Below are positions 7,806 to 16,725 of a stretch of DNA of 64,000 nt, piece after piece. Each line of letters begins with the position of its first letter. Position 1 is the stretch's first letter. This stretch comes from Staphylococcus americanisciuri. Its GTDB lineage: Bacteria > Bacillota > Bacilli > Staphylococcales > Staphylococcaceae. The notes beneath the pieces are model-generated. The model was not told where the DNA came from and did not search any database. It saw only the letters and a program-made list of their open reading frames with translations. A program made the translations under genes and the position numbers. The stretch covers positions 124,001 to 188,000 of the forward strand of contig NZ_JANUXY010000002.1 in the NCBI RefSeq assembly GCF_024814435.1, given 5' to 3'.

Positions 7806-8977
7806 GTTTAACGAAACAAACACAATTAATTCATGATAGCCAGCGGGAGCCCACGTATCAAAGTGCGAACCAGCCCCTTTATTACTCGTCAACGTACCAT
7901 CAACAACAATTGGGTGGGGCAACACCTTATGATTACGCAAGAAGTGGCAATCCAAACCGCACACACCTCGAAACAAAGTTAGCGCAACTTGAAAATGGCA
8001 AACACGGTTTTGCATTTAATTCTGGTATTGCTGCTATTACGGCTGTATTTCTAACACTACAAGCAGGAGATCATGTGATATTGCCTGATGATGTATATGG
8101 TGGGACATTTCGCTTAACAGAACAAATTCTCGCAAAGTTCAATATTACTTTTACAACAGTGAATGCTGAAGACCCCAAAAATATCGAAAATGCTATCCAA
8201 CCAAATACGGCATTAATTTATATTGAAACACCGTCAAATCCGCTATTCAAAATTACAAATATTCCAGCAGTCATTGACATCGCACAACATCACCATATAC
8301 GTGTTGCTGTCGATAATACGTTTATGACACCACTTGGACAACAACCTTTAGACTTAGGTGCCGACATCGTCATTCATAGTGCCACAAAGTTCTTAAGTGG
8401 ACATAGCGATGTGATTGCAGGTGCTGTTATTACCAATGATGATGACATTGCAGACGCACTATATCTCATTCAAAACGGAACGGGAACTGCATTATCTGTC
8501 TATGATAGTTGGACATTAACACAACATTTGAAAACATTAGATGTACGTTTCAAACAGTCCGTTAAAAGTGCTAAAAAAATCAATACATTCCTTGCACAAC
8601 ACCCTGCTGTCTCGGAAGTGTATTACCCAGGAAATAGTAGCACCCATTTACGCCAAGCACATCATGGCGGTGCAGTACTTGGCTTCCGCTTAGTAGATGA
8701 AACAAAGGCACAACAATTTGTAGACGCATTGTCTATTCCGCTCGTTTCAGTCAGCTTAGGCGGTGTTGAAACTATTGTGTCACATCCAAATACGATGTCA
8801 CACGCAGCCATTCCTCAACATATTCGTGAAGCACGTGGCATTACATTCGGACTTTTTCGAATCAGTGTTGGCTTAGAAAATATAGATGATCTCATCTTAG
8901 ATTTAGACATCGCATTAAAGGAGGTATATGATGAGTCGCTTATTAAACACCCTCAAGCACAAAGTTCTAGTGGCTGA
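7802..8977 (+). CDS. metC: Cystathionine beta-lyase
   Basis: Second PLP enzyme of the trans-sulfuration family, 391 residues, cleaving cystathionine to homocysteine, pyruvate and ammonia. It carries the YDYARSGNPNR N-terminal motif, ETPSNPL near 142, and the PLP lysine in HSATKFLSGHSDV near 196-208. It overlaps metI by 4 bp. Its 3' end overlaps metF by up to 50 bp, so metF translation starts inside metC. Substrate preference versus MetI rests on operon order. Confidence 0.92.
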   Translation: MSLTKQTQLIHDSQREPTYQSANQPLYYSSTYHQQQLGGATPYDYARSGNPNRTHLETKLAQLENGKHGFAFNSGIAAITAVFLTLQAGDHVILPDDVYGGTFRLTEQILAKFNITFTTVNAEDPKNIENAIQPNTALIYIETPSNPLFKITNIPAVIDIAQHHHIRVAVDNTFMTPLGQQPLDLGADIVIHSATKFLSGHSDVIAGAVITNDDDIADALYLIQNGTGTALSVYDSWTLTQHLKTLDVRFKQSVKSAKKINTFLAQHPAVSEVYYPGNSSTHLRQAHHGGAVLGFRLVDETKAQQFVDALSIPLVSVSLGGVETIVSHPNTMSHAAIPQHIREARGITFGLFRISVGLENIDDLILDLDIALKEVYDESLIKHPQAQSSSG

Positions 8978-10775
8978 TGGCGCAATGGGCACAATTCTCT
9001 ATTCTGAAGGTTTAGATACCTGTCCAGAAGCCTACAACTTAACACAACCTAAAAAAGTGGAACATATTCATCGCTCATATATCGAAGCCGGTGCAGACAT
9101 TATACAAACAAACACATATGGCGCCAACTTTGAGAAACTTCAACAATTTGGACTCGAACATAAGGTCAAAGCCATACATGAAGCAGCTGTTACGATTGCC
9201 AAGCGTGCAGCTAACGAAGATACCTTTATTCTCGGAACTGTCGGTGGGTTCCGAGGCGTCAAAAAAGGAGACTTATCACTCTCAGCTATTTTATATCATA
9301 CAGAAATTCAAGTAGATACTTTAGTCACTGCCGGGGTTGATGGTCTCTTATTTGAAACTTACTACGACTTAGAAGAATTGCTTAAAGTCGTCAAAGCAAC
9401 ACGCGCACGCTTTAAGGATATCCCAATCATTGCTCAGCTGACCGCTTCCAATACCAACTACTTGATAGATGGCACGGAAATCAATGCTGCGCTACAACAA
9501 GTCATCTCAGTCGGTGCGAATATCGTAGGTCTCAACTGTCATCATGGTCCAATGCATATGAAAAACACCTTTAGCCATATCTCCTTGCCAAATAATGCAT
9601 ATCTCTCGTGTTATCCAAATGCCAGTTTGTTAGACATCGATAATAACAGCTTCAAATATAGCAACAACGCTCAATATTTTGGTAATACAGCTAAACAGCT
9701 CATCCAAGAGGGGGTACGGCTAATCGGTGGCTGTTGCGGGACAACGCCAGAGCATATCCGACAGATTAAAGCATCTGTTGCATCACTGAAACCTATCACC
9801 GAAAAGAAAGTTATTCCAATTCACAAGCAGCCAGAAAAGAAAAAACAAGCGGTTCAGCGACTCACCTTGTCAGAACGTGTACGTCAACGCCCGACTATTA
9901 TTGTCGAGTTAGATACACCAAAACACCTTGATACAACTCGTTTTTTCAATAATATTAAAGCACTTGACGATGCACAAATTGATGCAGTCACATTGGCAGA
10001 CAACTCTCTAGCCACTGTACGAGTTTCAAATATTGCCGCCGCTAGTTTAATCAAGCAACAATTCAATATCGAACCGCTTGTTCATATTACATGTCGAGAT
10101 CGCAACTTAATCGGTCTACAATCACATTTACTCGGTTTATCGTTACTCGGTATTCACGAAATACTGGCAATTACCGGTGATCCTGCCAAAGTGGGACATC
10201 TCCCAGGTGCAACAAATGTATATGATGTGAATTCAAAAGGCTTAACAGAGTTAGCATTACGCTTTAACAAAGGGATTAATTCGAACGGCGATGCGCTAAA
10301 GACAGAAACACACTTTAACATCGCAGGTGGATTTGATCCACACGTTCGAAACATTAAAGCCGCTGTCCGTAAAATGGAAACAAAAATCGAAAGTGGCATG
10401 CATTATTTCATTACACAACCTGTTTTTACAAAAGAGAAAATAACAGAAATTTATGAAGCAACCAAACATCTAGACGTCCCCATTTTCATTGGTATCATGC
10501 CGATTACCAGCTACAAAAACGCCTTGTTTTTACATAACGAGGTGCCCGGCATTAAGATGTCTGAAGATGTACTCGCACAATTTGAGGCAGTGGCAGATGA
10601 TAAAAAAGCCACTTATGAACTGAGCCTATCGCTGTGTAAGTCATTGATTGATCACGTCCATCACTATTTCAATGGACTGTATCTTATCACACCATTTGAG
10701 CGGGTCGATTACTCGCTAGAACTCGCAGCGTATTCAAAATCTATTACGAACAATAATCAGGAGGTTATATTATGA
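8931..10775 (+). CDS. metF: Bifunctional homocysteine S-methyltransferase / 5,10-methylenetetrahydrofolate reductase
   Basis: Fusion protein of 614 residues. The N-terminal ~290 residues form a homocysteine S-methyltransferase barrel with DGAMGT near 16-21 and zinc cysteines in GLNCHH and [10 protein letters not shown]. The C-terminal ~290 residues are the FAD-dependent MTHFR barrel ([19 protein letters not shown]). It supplies methyl-tetrahydrofolate for MetE and has its own methyltransferase module. Two adjacent ATG codons exist (8928, 8931); 8931 is chosen because it lies six bases from AAAGGAGG, while 8928 is only three away. It overlaps metE by 4 bp. Confidence 0.94.
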   Translation: MSRLLNTLKHKVLVADGAMGTILYSEGLDTCPEAYNLTQPKKVEHIHRSYIEAGADIIQTNTYGANFEKLQQFGLEHKVKAIHEAAVTIAKRAANEDTFILGTVGGFRGVKKGDLSLSAILYHTEIQVDTLVTAGVDGLLFETYYDLEELLKVVKATRARFKDIPIIAQLTASNTNYLIDGTEINAALQQVISVGANIVGLNCHHGPMHMKNTFSHISLPNNAYLSCYPNASLLDIDNNSFKYSNNAQYFGNTAKQLIQEGVRLIGGCCGTTPEHIRQIKASVASLKPITEKKVIPIHKQPEKKKQAVQRLTLSERVRQRPTIIVELDTPKHLDTTRFFNNIKALDDAQIDAVTLADNSLATVRVSNIAAASLIKQQFNIEPLVHITCRDRNLIGLQSHLLGLSLLGIHEILAITGDPAKVGHLPGATNVYDVNSKGLTELALRFNKGINSNGDALKTETHFNIAGGFDPHVRNIKAAVRKMETKIESGMHYFITQPVFTKEKITEIYEATKHLDVPIFIGIMPITSYKNALFLHNEVPGIKMSEDVLAQFEAVADDKKATYELSLSLCKSLIDHVHHYFNGLYLITPFERVDYSLELAAYSKSITNNNQEVIL

Positions 10776-12997
10776 CAATTAAAACAACAAACTTAGGATT
10801 CCCAAGACTTGGACGCAAACGTGAATGGAAAAAAGCAATTGAAGGTTACTGGAACGGTAAAATTAGCAAAGATGAACTCGATGACACATTACAAAACTTG
10901 CATCGTGAAAACTTATTATTACAAAAACATCATCAACTTGACAGTGTCCCTGTAGGTGACTTCTCACTTTACGATCACATCTTAGATACATCATTACTGT
11001 TCAATATTATTCCTGAGCGCTTTCAAGGACGTGAAGTAAATGATGACTTATTATTCGATATTGCACGTGGAAACAAAGAGCATGTTGCCAGTGCTTTAAT
11101 TAAATGGTTCAACACGAACTATCACTACATCGTACCTGAATGGAACAATGTAACACCAAAAGTCAGCAAAAATACGTTGCTTGAACGTTTCAACTATGCC
11201 AAATCACTCAATATTCCCACACACCCTGTGATTGTTGGACCGATTACCTTTGTCGCATTATCAAAAGGTGGGGAACAATCATTTGAAGATAAAGTACGCA
11301 CGTTATTGCCACTTTATATCGAAGTATTTGAATCGCTCGTCCAAGCAGGCGCTGAACTGATTCAAGTGGACGAACCTATTTTAGCGACAGACCAAGGAAC
11401 AGAACTACAAGACATTACACAAAATGCTTATGAAGCTTTTGCAGATGCAGAACTGGGTGATAAATTAATCATTCAAACATACTTTGAACGTGCTGATGTG
11501 AAATTCTTGAGCAGCTTACCAGTAAAAGGATTAGGGTTAGACTTCGTACATGACCGTGGTCACAACTTGGAACAAATTCAAAATGGCGACTTTGACCGTA
11601 CGAAAACGTTATTTGCCGGTATTATTGATGGACGTAATGTATGGGCTGCAGATATTGAAGCAAAAAAAGCGTTAATTGACACACTCACACAGTACACAGA
11701 GGATCTTTATATCAATCCTTCATCATCCTTATTACACGTACCTGTATCATTAGACGACGAATCATTAGACGATGATATTCGTGATGGTCTGAGCTTTGCA
11801 ACTGAAAAATTAAACGAATTAGATGCTTTAAAACGCTTGTTCAACAAAGAGGATGCGACGAAGTTCAATGCGCTGGCAGAACGATATGCACGTTTCCAAC
11901 AACAGGACTTTAAAAACTTGGATTATGACTTTGACAGTGTACGTTCACAACGCGCCTCAGCATTTGCAGAACGTAAAATCGCACAACAAGAAAGACTCAA
12001 TTTACCTGACTTACCAACAACAACAATCGGTTCATTCCCACAATCGCCAGAAGTACGCAAATATCGTGCAGACTGGAAAAACAACCGTATTTCAGATGAA
12101 GCCTATGAAACATTCTTAAAAAATGAAATTAAACGTTGGATTGAAATTCAAGAGGAGATTGGCTTAGACGTACTTGTGCACGGTGAATTCGAACGTAACG
12201 ACATGGTGGAATTCTTTGGCGAAAAATTACAAGGCTTCCTCGTAACAAAATTCGGCTGGGTACAATCATACGGTTCTCGTGCGGTTAAACCACCAATCAT
12301 CTATGGAGACGTTAAATGGACTGCCCCGTTAACTGTTGCAGAAACAGTCTATGCACAGAGCCTAACAGACAAACCAGTCAAAGGTATGTTGACAGGTCCA
12401 GTTACAATCTTGAACTGGTCATTTGAACGTGTTGATATTCCACGTGAAACAGTACAAAACCAAATTGCGTTGGCGATTAATGAAGAAGTGTTAGCTCTTG
12501 AGGCAGCGGGTATTAAAGTGATTCAAGTAGACGAACCTGCATTGCGCGAAGGCTTACCGCTTCGTAAAGCCTATCACGAAGACTACTTGCGCAATGCCGT
12601 GCACAGTTTCAAACTTGCAACATCATCTGTTGCGGATCAAACGCAAATTCATACGCATATGTGCTATTCACAGTTCGGTCAAATCATCCATGCAATCCAC
12701 GAACTTGATGCCGATGTAATCTCAATCGAAACATCTCGTAGTCATGGAGACTTGATTCAGGACTTTGAAAACATCAATTACGACCTTGGTATCGGACTAG
12801 GTGTTTACGATATTCATAGCCCACGTATCCCGACAGAAGAAGAAATAACAACAGCGATTAACCGTGCACTACAACAAATCGATCGTTCACTCTTCTGGGT
12901 TAATCCAGACTGCGGCTTAAAAACACGTAAAGAAGATGAAGTAAAAGCTGCACTCACAGTACTCGTAGATAGCGCTCAAAAATTACGTCAAGGTTAA
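10772..12997 (+). CDS. metE: Cobalamin-independent methionine synthase
   Basis: 5-methyltetrahydropteroyltriglutamate-homocysteine methyltransferase, 741 residues, catalysing the last step of methionine synthesis without B12. It starts [17 protein letters not shown]. The C-terminal catalytic barrel holds [11 protein letters not shown], the zinc ligands in HTHMCYS and [13 protein letters not shown], and VDEPALRE. It is the last gene of the T-box operon, coupled to metF by ATGA. A parS-like sequence lies inside it at 12436-12451. Confidence 0.97.
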   Translation: MTIKTTNLGFPRLGRKREWKKAIEGYWNGKISKDELDDTLQNLHRENLLLQKHHQLDSVPVGDFSLYDHILDTSLLFNIIPERFQGREVNDDLLFDIARGNKEHVASALIKWFNTNYHYIVPEWNNVTPKVSKNTLLERFNYAKSLNIPTHPVIVGPITFVALSKGGEQSFEDKVRTLLPLYIEVFESLVQAGAELIQVDEPILATDQGTELQDITQNAYEAFADAELGDKLIIQTYFERADVKFLSSLPVKGLGLDFVHDRGHNLEQIQNGDFDRTKTLFAGIIDGRNVWAADIEAKKALIDTLTQYTEDLYINPSSSLLHVPVSLDDESLDDDIRDGLSFATEKLNELDALKRLFNKEDATKFNALAERYARFQQQDFKNLDYDFDSVRSQRASAFAERKIAQQERLNLPDLPTTTIGSFPQSPEVRKYRADWKNNRISDEAYETFLKNEIKRWIEIQEEIGLDVLVHGEFERNDMVEFFGEKLQGFLVTKFGWVQSYGSRAVKPPIIYGDVKWTAPLTVAETVYAQSLTDKPVKGMLTGPVTILNWSFERVDIPRETVQNQIALAINEEVLALEAAGIKVIQVDEPALREGLPLRKAYHEDYLRNAVHSFKLATSSVADQTQIHTHMCYSQFGQIIHAIHELDADVISIETSRSHGDLIQDFENINYDLGIGLGVYDIHSPRIPTEEEITTAINRALQQIDRSLFWVNPDCGLKTRKEDEVKAALTVLVDSAQKLRQG
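12436..12451 (+). promoter_or_regulatory. Candidate parS site within metE
   Basis: TATTCCACGTGAAACA differs from the ParB consensus TGTTNCACGTGNAACA at one position. It contains the palindromic CACGTG core and lies about 12 kb left of dnaA, a typical origin-proximal position. It is inside coding sequence, as many parS sites are. ParB binding is inferred. Confidence 0.6.
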
Positions 12998-13321
12998 AAA
13001 CTATAAGGCTGTCGTATCTGCTTGGTGGTGGGACCGTGCCCCCATTTCGTTGTCCCACCTTACCTATTGTTTTGCTCATGCACATTGGATAATCATTAGA
13101 AGTGACTTTAACCCATAACCCCACCATCACTTCTACTGTGAGGGACAATACACCATCCGTTGTCTCACACTGGCAATGCTGAGTAGGGCTGGGACACAAT
13201 AAATTTAAGTACTGAGAAACCGATAAACGGTGTCCCAACCTCTGTCAGCTACTGCATATCATAGTTAAAAGGAATGTCCACATTCTTTATTGTCGCTGAT
13301 GCACACTGATTAAAGGAGGCT
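12998..13321. repeat. Array of four intergenic hairpins
   Basis: Four successive inverted repeats fill the gap: 13027-13059 (GGTGGGAC/GTCCCACC), 13098-13134 (AGAAGTGA/TCACTTCT), 13137-13169 (TGTGAGGGACAA/TTGTCTCACA) and 13187-13241 (GGGACAC/GTGTCCC). Three share a GGGACA...TGTCCC theme known from staphylococcal intergenic repeats. They may terminate the met operon, but no clear T run follows any of them. No gene is seen here. Confidence 0.6.
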
Positions 13322-14071
13322 TTGCCCATGACACATCCACTTTGGACACAATTGCAAACATTAAAATCAACACGTTGGGTCGACTTAACACATACCTTCA
13401 ATGCGAACTCTCCCCATTTCTCAGCATTTGAAGGTGCCCAAATTGACACACCCTTTACTGTTGAAAAGGACGGCTTTTTCGTCCAACAATGGTCGTTCGT
13501 AACACAGTATGGAACACACATTGATGCCCCCATTCACTTTGTTGCGAATCAACGTTACTTACACGAACTCGAATTGCGAGAACTCGTCTTACCATTGATT
13601 GTCTTAGACTATTCATCAGACGTGGCGAAAAACCCCGACTTCCGTCTGACACGTGCCCATATCGAACAATGGGAAGCAACACATGGCGCAATCGAACCAG
13701 ATACGTTTGTCGCCTTCCGCAGTGACTGGTCGAAACGCTGGCCAGATCATGAAGCATTCGAGAACAAAGATGCTGACGGTCAACAACACTTGCCTGGCTG
13801 GTCACTCGATGCCTTGCAATATCTGCTAGAGGAACGACACGTTAAGGCAATCGGTCACGAAACATTCGATACCGATGCCTCTGTCGATATCGCCAAACAT
13901 GGAGATATCATTGGCGAACGCTATGTCCTTGGTCAAGACCGCTATCAAATCGAACTCTTGACCAACTTGGATCAGTTGCCAACACGTGGCGCAATCATTT
14001 ATAACATTGCGCCAAAACCGGACCATGCCCCCGGTTTCCCTGTTAGAAGTTTTGCCCTAGCCCCTCAATAA
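13322..14071 (+). CDS. Cyclase family protein (kynurenine formamidase-like metal hydrolase)
   Basis: The sequence seen starts at ATG 13328, seven bases after a GGAGG site, or at the upstream ATG 13322 region read; about 249 residues. It contains the cyclase-family metal motif YGTHIDAPIHF near 62-72, preceded by DLTHTFNANSPHF near 21-33, and GHETFDTD near 178-185. Family members are metal-dependent amidohydrolases acting on formylated or cyclic amides; the substrate here is unknown. It follows metE after a hairpin-rich gap, so it may be a separate unit, although the fifth gene after metICFE in S. aureus is also a non-methionine gene. Ends at a clear terminator. Confidence 0.85.
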   Translation: MPMTHPLWTQLQTLKSTRWVDLTHTFNANSPHFSAFEGAQIDTPFTVEKDGFFVQQWSFVTQYGTHIDAPIHFVANQRYLHELELRELVLPLIVLDYSSDVAKNPDFRLTRAHIEQWEATHGAIEPDTFVAFRSDWSKRWPDHEAFENKDADGQQHLPGWSLDALQYLLEERHVKAIGHETFDTDASVDIAKHGDIIGERYVLGQDRYQIELLTNLDQLPTRGAIIYNIAPKPDHAPGFPVRSFALAPQ

Positions 14072-14076
14072 ATATT

Positions 14077-14115
14077 ACCCCAGGTACATGAAGGGAATGT
14101 ACCTAGGGTCTTTCC
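14077..14115 (+). terminator. Terminator of the cyclase gene
   Basis: Stem ACCCCAGGTACAT (14077-14089) with ATGTACCTAGGGT (14097-14109), one mismatch, followed by CTTTCCT. It begins six bases after the stop codon. Confidence 0.75.
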
Positions 14116-14251
14116 TGTGTATGAATCATAAATATATACTAATTTCCCCCTCTCGTATTCTTTTATTAAACTGTTCATCTCTCCACCCCGCAATAATATG
14201 TCTTAAAATTTCTCTTACATTTTACAATTCATTTAAAACATTTTTAATAGA

Positions 14252-14289
14252 TAATTACTAAATATTTTAAAAAAATATTTAGGTAATTA
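14252..14289. repeat. AT-rich inverted repeat upstream of the small peptide gene
   Basis: TAATTACTAAATATTT (14252-14267) pairs with AAATATTTA-G-GTAATTA (14273-14289) apart from one bulged base. It ends eight bases before the -35 element of the next gene and could be an operator or the end of an RNA. Confidence 0.5.
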
Positions 14290-14296
14290 GAAACTA

Positions 14297-14325
14297 TTTA
14301 CATAATCTTACATTTTTACTATTAT
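14297..14325 (+). promoter_or_regulatory. Promoter of the 30-residue peptide gene
   Basis: TTTACA (14297-14302) and TATTAT (14320-14325) with a 17-bp spacer. The start codon lies only 22 bases past the -10 element, so the leader is very short. Confidence 0.6.
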
Positions 14326-14346
14326 GATGATAAGGAGGGATGTTCA

Positions 14347-14439
14347 ATGAATGGATTTTTTGTAATTATGCTTTGCTTACTCCCGTTAGTTTTAGTTAAT
14401 ATTCATTATTATTTAGATAATAAAAAGAAAAAGAAGTAA
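14347..14439 (+). CDS. 30-residue membrane peptide, type I toxin-like (hypothetical)
   Basis: A very short ORF with unusually strong signals: promoter at 14297-14325, AAGGAGGG at 14332-14339 and seven-base spacing to ATG. The peptide has one hydrophobic helix (residues 4-18, with a central proline), then IHYYLDN and five lysines. A lysine-tailed membrane helix of about 30 residues is the architecture of Fst/Ldr-type type I toxins. The gene's last codons form one arm of a hairpin (AAAGAAAAAGAAGT/ACTTTTCTTTTT) that could serve as a terminator, shared with an antisense RNA in Fst systems. I see no firm antisense promoter, so the toxin role is a guess. Confidence 0.5.
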   Translation: MNGFFVIMLCLLPLVLVNIHYYLDNKKKKK

Positions 14440-14760
14440 CAACTTTTCTTTTTGCTAATTACAATTGTCTTCAAAAATATTACAACTAGTTTTTTCACTA
14501 TTAAGTATATAATAACTAATTAGGAGAATTGTTATGAAAAAATTAATTAGTACAATGACATATGGATCAATCCCATTAAAAATAATCTAACAACACTTAA
14601 CAGTATTCAATTTCATCATACACTAACCTGTAAAGGGGGCCACAAGATTAATTTTTATATTATTCAGACAATTGTCGGTTGAATTATATAGGTTGTTCCT
14701 CTTAATTTTCATTTGAAGAAGTAATATTAGATTTAGCTATCAACGATAAAATGCCATATT
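14440..14760. other. Intergenic region with an 18-codon ORF
   Basis: Holds a possible micro-ORF at 14534-14590 (18 residues, MKKLISTMTYGSIPLKII) with TAGGAGA ten bases upstream and a TATAAT at about 14508. It might be a real peptide gene or the decayed start of a longer one. Otherwise I see no gene; the doc gene ends at 14761 on the opposite strand. Confidence 0.35.
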
Positions 14761-15171
14761 CTATTTAGCTCTATAAACTCTTCTCTCTTTTTTTAGAAAA
14801 TCAACGACATTATCTTTCAAAAGTTCAAAATCCCCTTGAAAAGTCACAATATCAATTGTTTTACTAAAACCTTCATCTCTATCGATATTAGACTGATAGC
14901 CGTTTAAAGATAGAAACATATGCATAGCAATAAATGCTGTACGTTTATTACCATTATAAAATGGGTGTTTCTTAATAATGTTAATCCATAAAATCGCAGC
15001 TTTACTATAAATATCTGGATATAACATCCTCCCAAAAACTTCTTGCTTGGGTTGATTAACTATCATATTAAGACTACTTATATTAGAAATGCCAACCGGT
15101 TCTATAGGAGAATATTCTCCTATAACCATAATATTGATTTTAACAATATCTTCTGCTTTTAAATATTTCAT
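14761..15171 (-). CDS. Doc-type (Fic domain) toxin
   Basis: Death-on-curing family protein, 136 residues. The Fic/Doc motif HPFYNGNKRTA is at 69-79, with the upstream helix (EDIVKIN) and VFGRMLYPDIYSKAA, both typical of Doc. Doc of phage P1 phosphorylates EF-Tu; whether this one does is unknown. It overlaps the upstream antitoxin gene by four bases (ATGA), a classic toxin-antitoxin arrangement. The partner is AbrB-like rather than the Phd seen with P1 Doc. The catalytic motif looks intact, so the toxin may be functional. Confidence 0.85.
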   Translation of the reverse strand: MKYLKAEDIVKINIMVIGEYSPIEPVGISNISSLNMIVNQPKQEVFGRMLYPDIYSKAAILWINIIKKHPFYNGNKRTAFIAMHMFLSLNGYQSNIDRDEGFSKTIDIVTFQGDFELLKDNVVDFLKKERRVYRAK

Positions 15172-15388
15172 TTATCCACCAAGTCTTTCAAAAGCCCATC
15201 GTATTGTTGCATTGCTTTTTTCAATTCTTTATCGAAATCAAACTTGGGCTCTGCCTTTTTAATAATTACTGTATCTTCAGAAGTAACAAATTCAATCTCT
15301 TCCCCCACTTCAGCGCCAAGAAGCTCTTTAATTTGTTTTGGAATCGTGATTACTGTGCTATTTCCTGTCTTACGTAAAAGAACATTCA
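15168..15388 (-). CDS. AbrB/MazE-family antitoxin
   Basis: Small DNA-binding antitoxin, 73 residues from ATG 15388, chosen because GGAGGAAG lies just upstream; longer frames extend into the operator. The N-terminal half is an AbrB/SpoVT swapped-hairpin domain (LLRKTGNSTVITIPKQIKELLGAEVGEEI). The acidic/basic C-terminus (about 50-73) would neutralise the toxin. It is coupled to doc by a four-base overlap. Three GTATATAC palindromes upstream suggest autorepression. A decayed relative of this gene lies at 18202-18531. Confidence 0.85.
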
Positions 15389-15407
15389 TGTTATCTTCCT
15401 CCTTACA

Positions 15408-15457
15408 ATTATGTATATACATAATAAAGTGTATATACATAATTGTAAAGTATATAC
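15408..15457 (-). promoter_or_regulatory. Three-box operator of the antitoxin-toxin operon
   Basis: GTATATAC occurs at 15413-15420, 15431-15438 and 15450-15457, with starts 18 and 19 bp apart. The first is the centre of an 18-bp perfect palindrome (15408-15425, core TTATGTATATACATAA). The boxes lie 20-70 bp before the antitoxin start, as expected for cooperative binding by its AbrB domain. Confidence 0.65.
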
Positions 15458-15743
15458 CTTTAACAAATTTTTCCTCCTAATACAATCATTGTCTCTATTA
15501 GTTCAATATCTTCGCTCATTATGTATGTCTGATTCTAACTCTCCAAAATAAGAATTTCCACTTTTATAAATTTGGTTCTACAACTCTTGGAATTCAGTAC
15601 AACTGAATGAAGACAGCTATTCAACTCAACTGAAACTACATGATAAATAAAACTAGGTACTTATAAATATCTTTCCACCACAGAAACCGAACAACCGTAT
15701 CAAACCAGATATATCTCCTCTTCGTGTACCTGGTTTGATTTGC
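15458..15743. repeat. Intergenic region with dispersed repeat B (copy 1)
   Basis: No gene. Positions 15613-15705 resemble 48481-48570: both have gRcRGCTATTyAA, AACTGrAACTACA, ATAAAnAArACTA and ACAGAA..GAACA in the same order. A hairpin ATCAAACCAG/CTGGTTTGAT at 15700-15740 closes the region and may terminate the EamA gene. Positions 15541-15575 also resemble the sequence just past the antitoxin relic at 18528. Confidence 0.5.
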
Positions 15744-16622
15744 TTATTTTTCACGAAATGCTGTAATGCCAACACCTATCAATGTCACACATCCACCGAT
15801 AACTGCAAAAATTGTAGGAATTTCTTCTAGCATAAAATAGGCGAACACAAGTGATATAACTGGCGTCAGATACAATGAAATAGTCGCATCAGACACACCC
15901 ATTTTTTGAATCGTGTAAGCCAATGCGAGATAAGGGATGACTGATGGTCCTATTGCTAAATAGAGCACTGCTAAAATCGTGTCCACATGCGCCGATTGCA
16001 AGTCTTGAAGACTACCCGGCAACCATATCAACATTGCTAATGCACCCGCAAACATCGTATAAACTGTTAGTGACATAAAGCCGTACTTTTCCAGCAATGA
16101 CTGTTGAAATGTAAAATAAATACTTTCGCCAAATGACGCTAATAAAATCAGTACAATTCCAATAAAGTATGCCTTCAACTGTGAACCATTACCTAACGAA
16201 ATTAGTGCGATACCCAAAAATGCGATAATAGAACCTAACCAAGCAAATTTTGAAAAAGTTGCCTGTAAAAAAGTGGTTGCCAATAGCGCCGAGAAAATAG
16301 GCGTTGTTGACACAAGCAAACTCGCAATACCAGCACTCACGTAATATTCACCTATACTCAGTGCTGTATGATACACGGCAAAACCACAAATACCTAATAA
16401 CACGAGCAATGGGATATCTTTCATATCTGGAAACGATACTTTTTTGATATAGCCTATTAACATTAATATGACACTTGCGATAACCAATCGTAATGTTGAT
16501 AAATGTTCCGCTTGAAAATCCTGCAATGCGAATTTGATAAATGGAAACGCAGAACCCCACAAAATAATTGTTACCATAAAAGCCCCGTAGATAGATATGT
16601 AATCTTGACGCCTATTTGCCAT
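15744..16622 (-). CDS. EamA/DMT-family transporter
   Basis: Integral membrane protein, 292 residues, with about ten hydrophobic segments arranged as two EamA repeats (about 10-140 and 150-288). The first repeat begins WGSAFPFIKFAL and the second ends with a TLIGVGI segment. The substrate cannot be read from sequence; such proteins export amino acids or metabolites. It is divergent from a MocR-type regulator gene 100 bp away, a common pairing in which the regulator controls the transporter. Confidence 0.88.
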   Translation of the reverse strand: MANRRQDYISIYGAFMVTIILWGSAFPFIKFALQDFQAEHLSTLRLVIASVILMLIGYIKKVSFPDMKDIPLLVLLGICGFAVYHTALSIGEYYVSAGIASLLVSTTPIFSALLATTFLQATFSKFAWLGSIIAFLGIALISLGNGSQLKAYFIGIVLILLASFGESIYFTFQQSLLEKYGFMSLTVYTMFAGALAMLIWLPGSLQDLQSAHVDTILAVLYLAIGPSVIPYLALAYTIQKMGVSDATISLYLTPVISLVFAYFMLEEIPTIFAVIGGCVTLIGVGITAFREK

Positions 16623-16725
16623 ACGACCACGCCCCTCATTTAGTATGTTCTCATCTTAATGAAGGTGTTCTATAATAAGTACAACCAATCAACTAGAAAT
16701 TGACCTAACCATTTTCAAGGATGTG

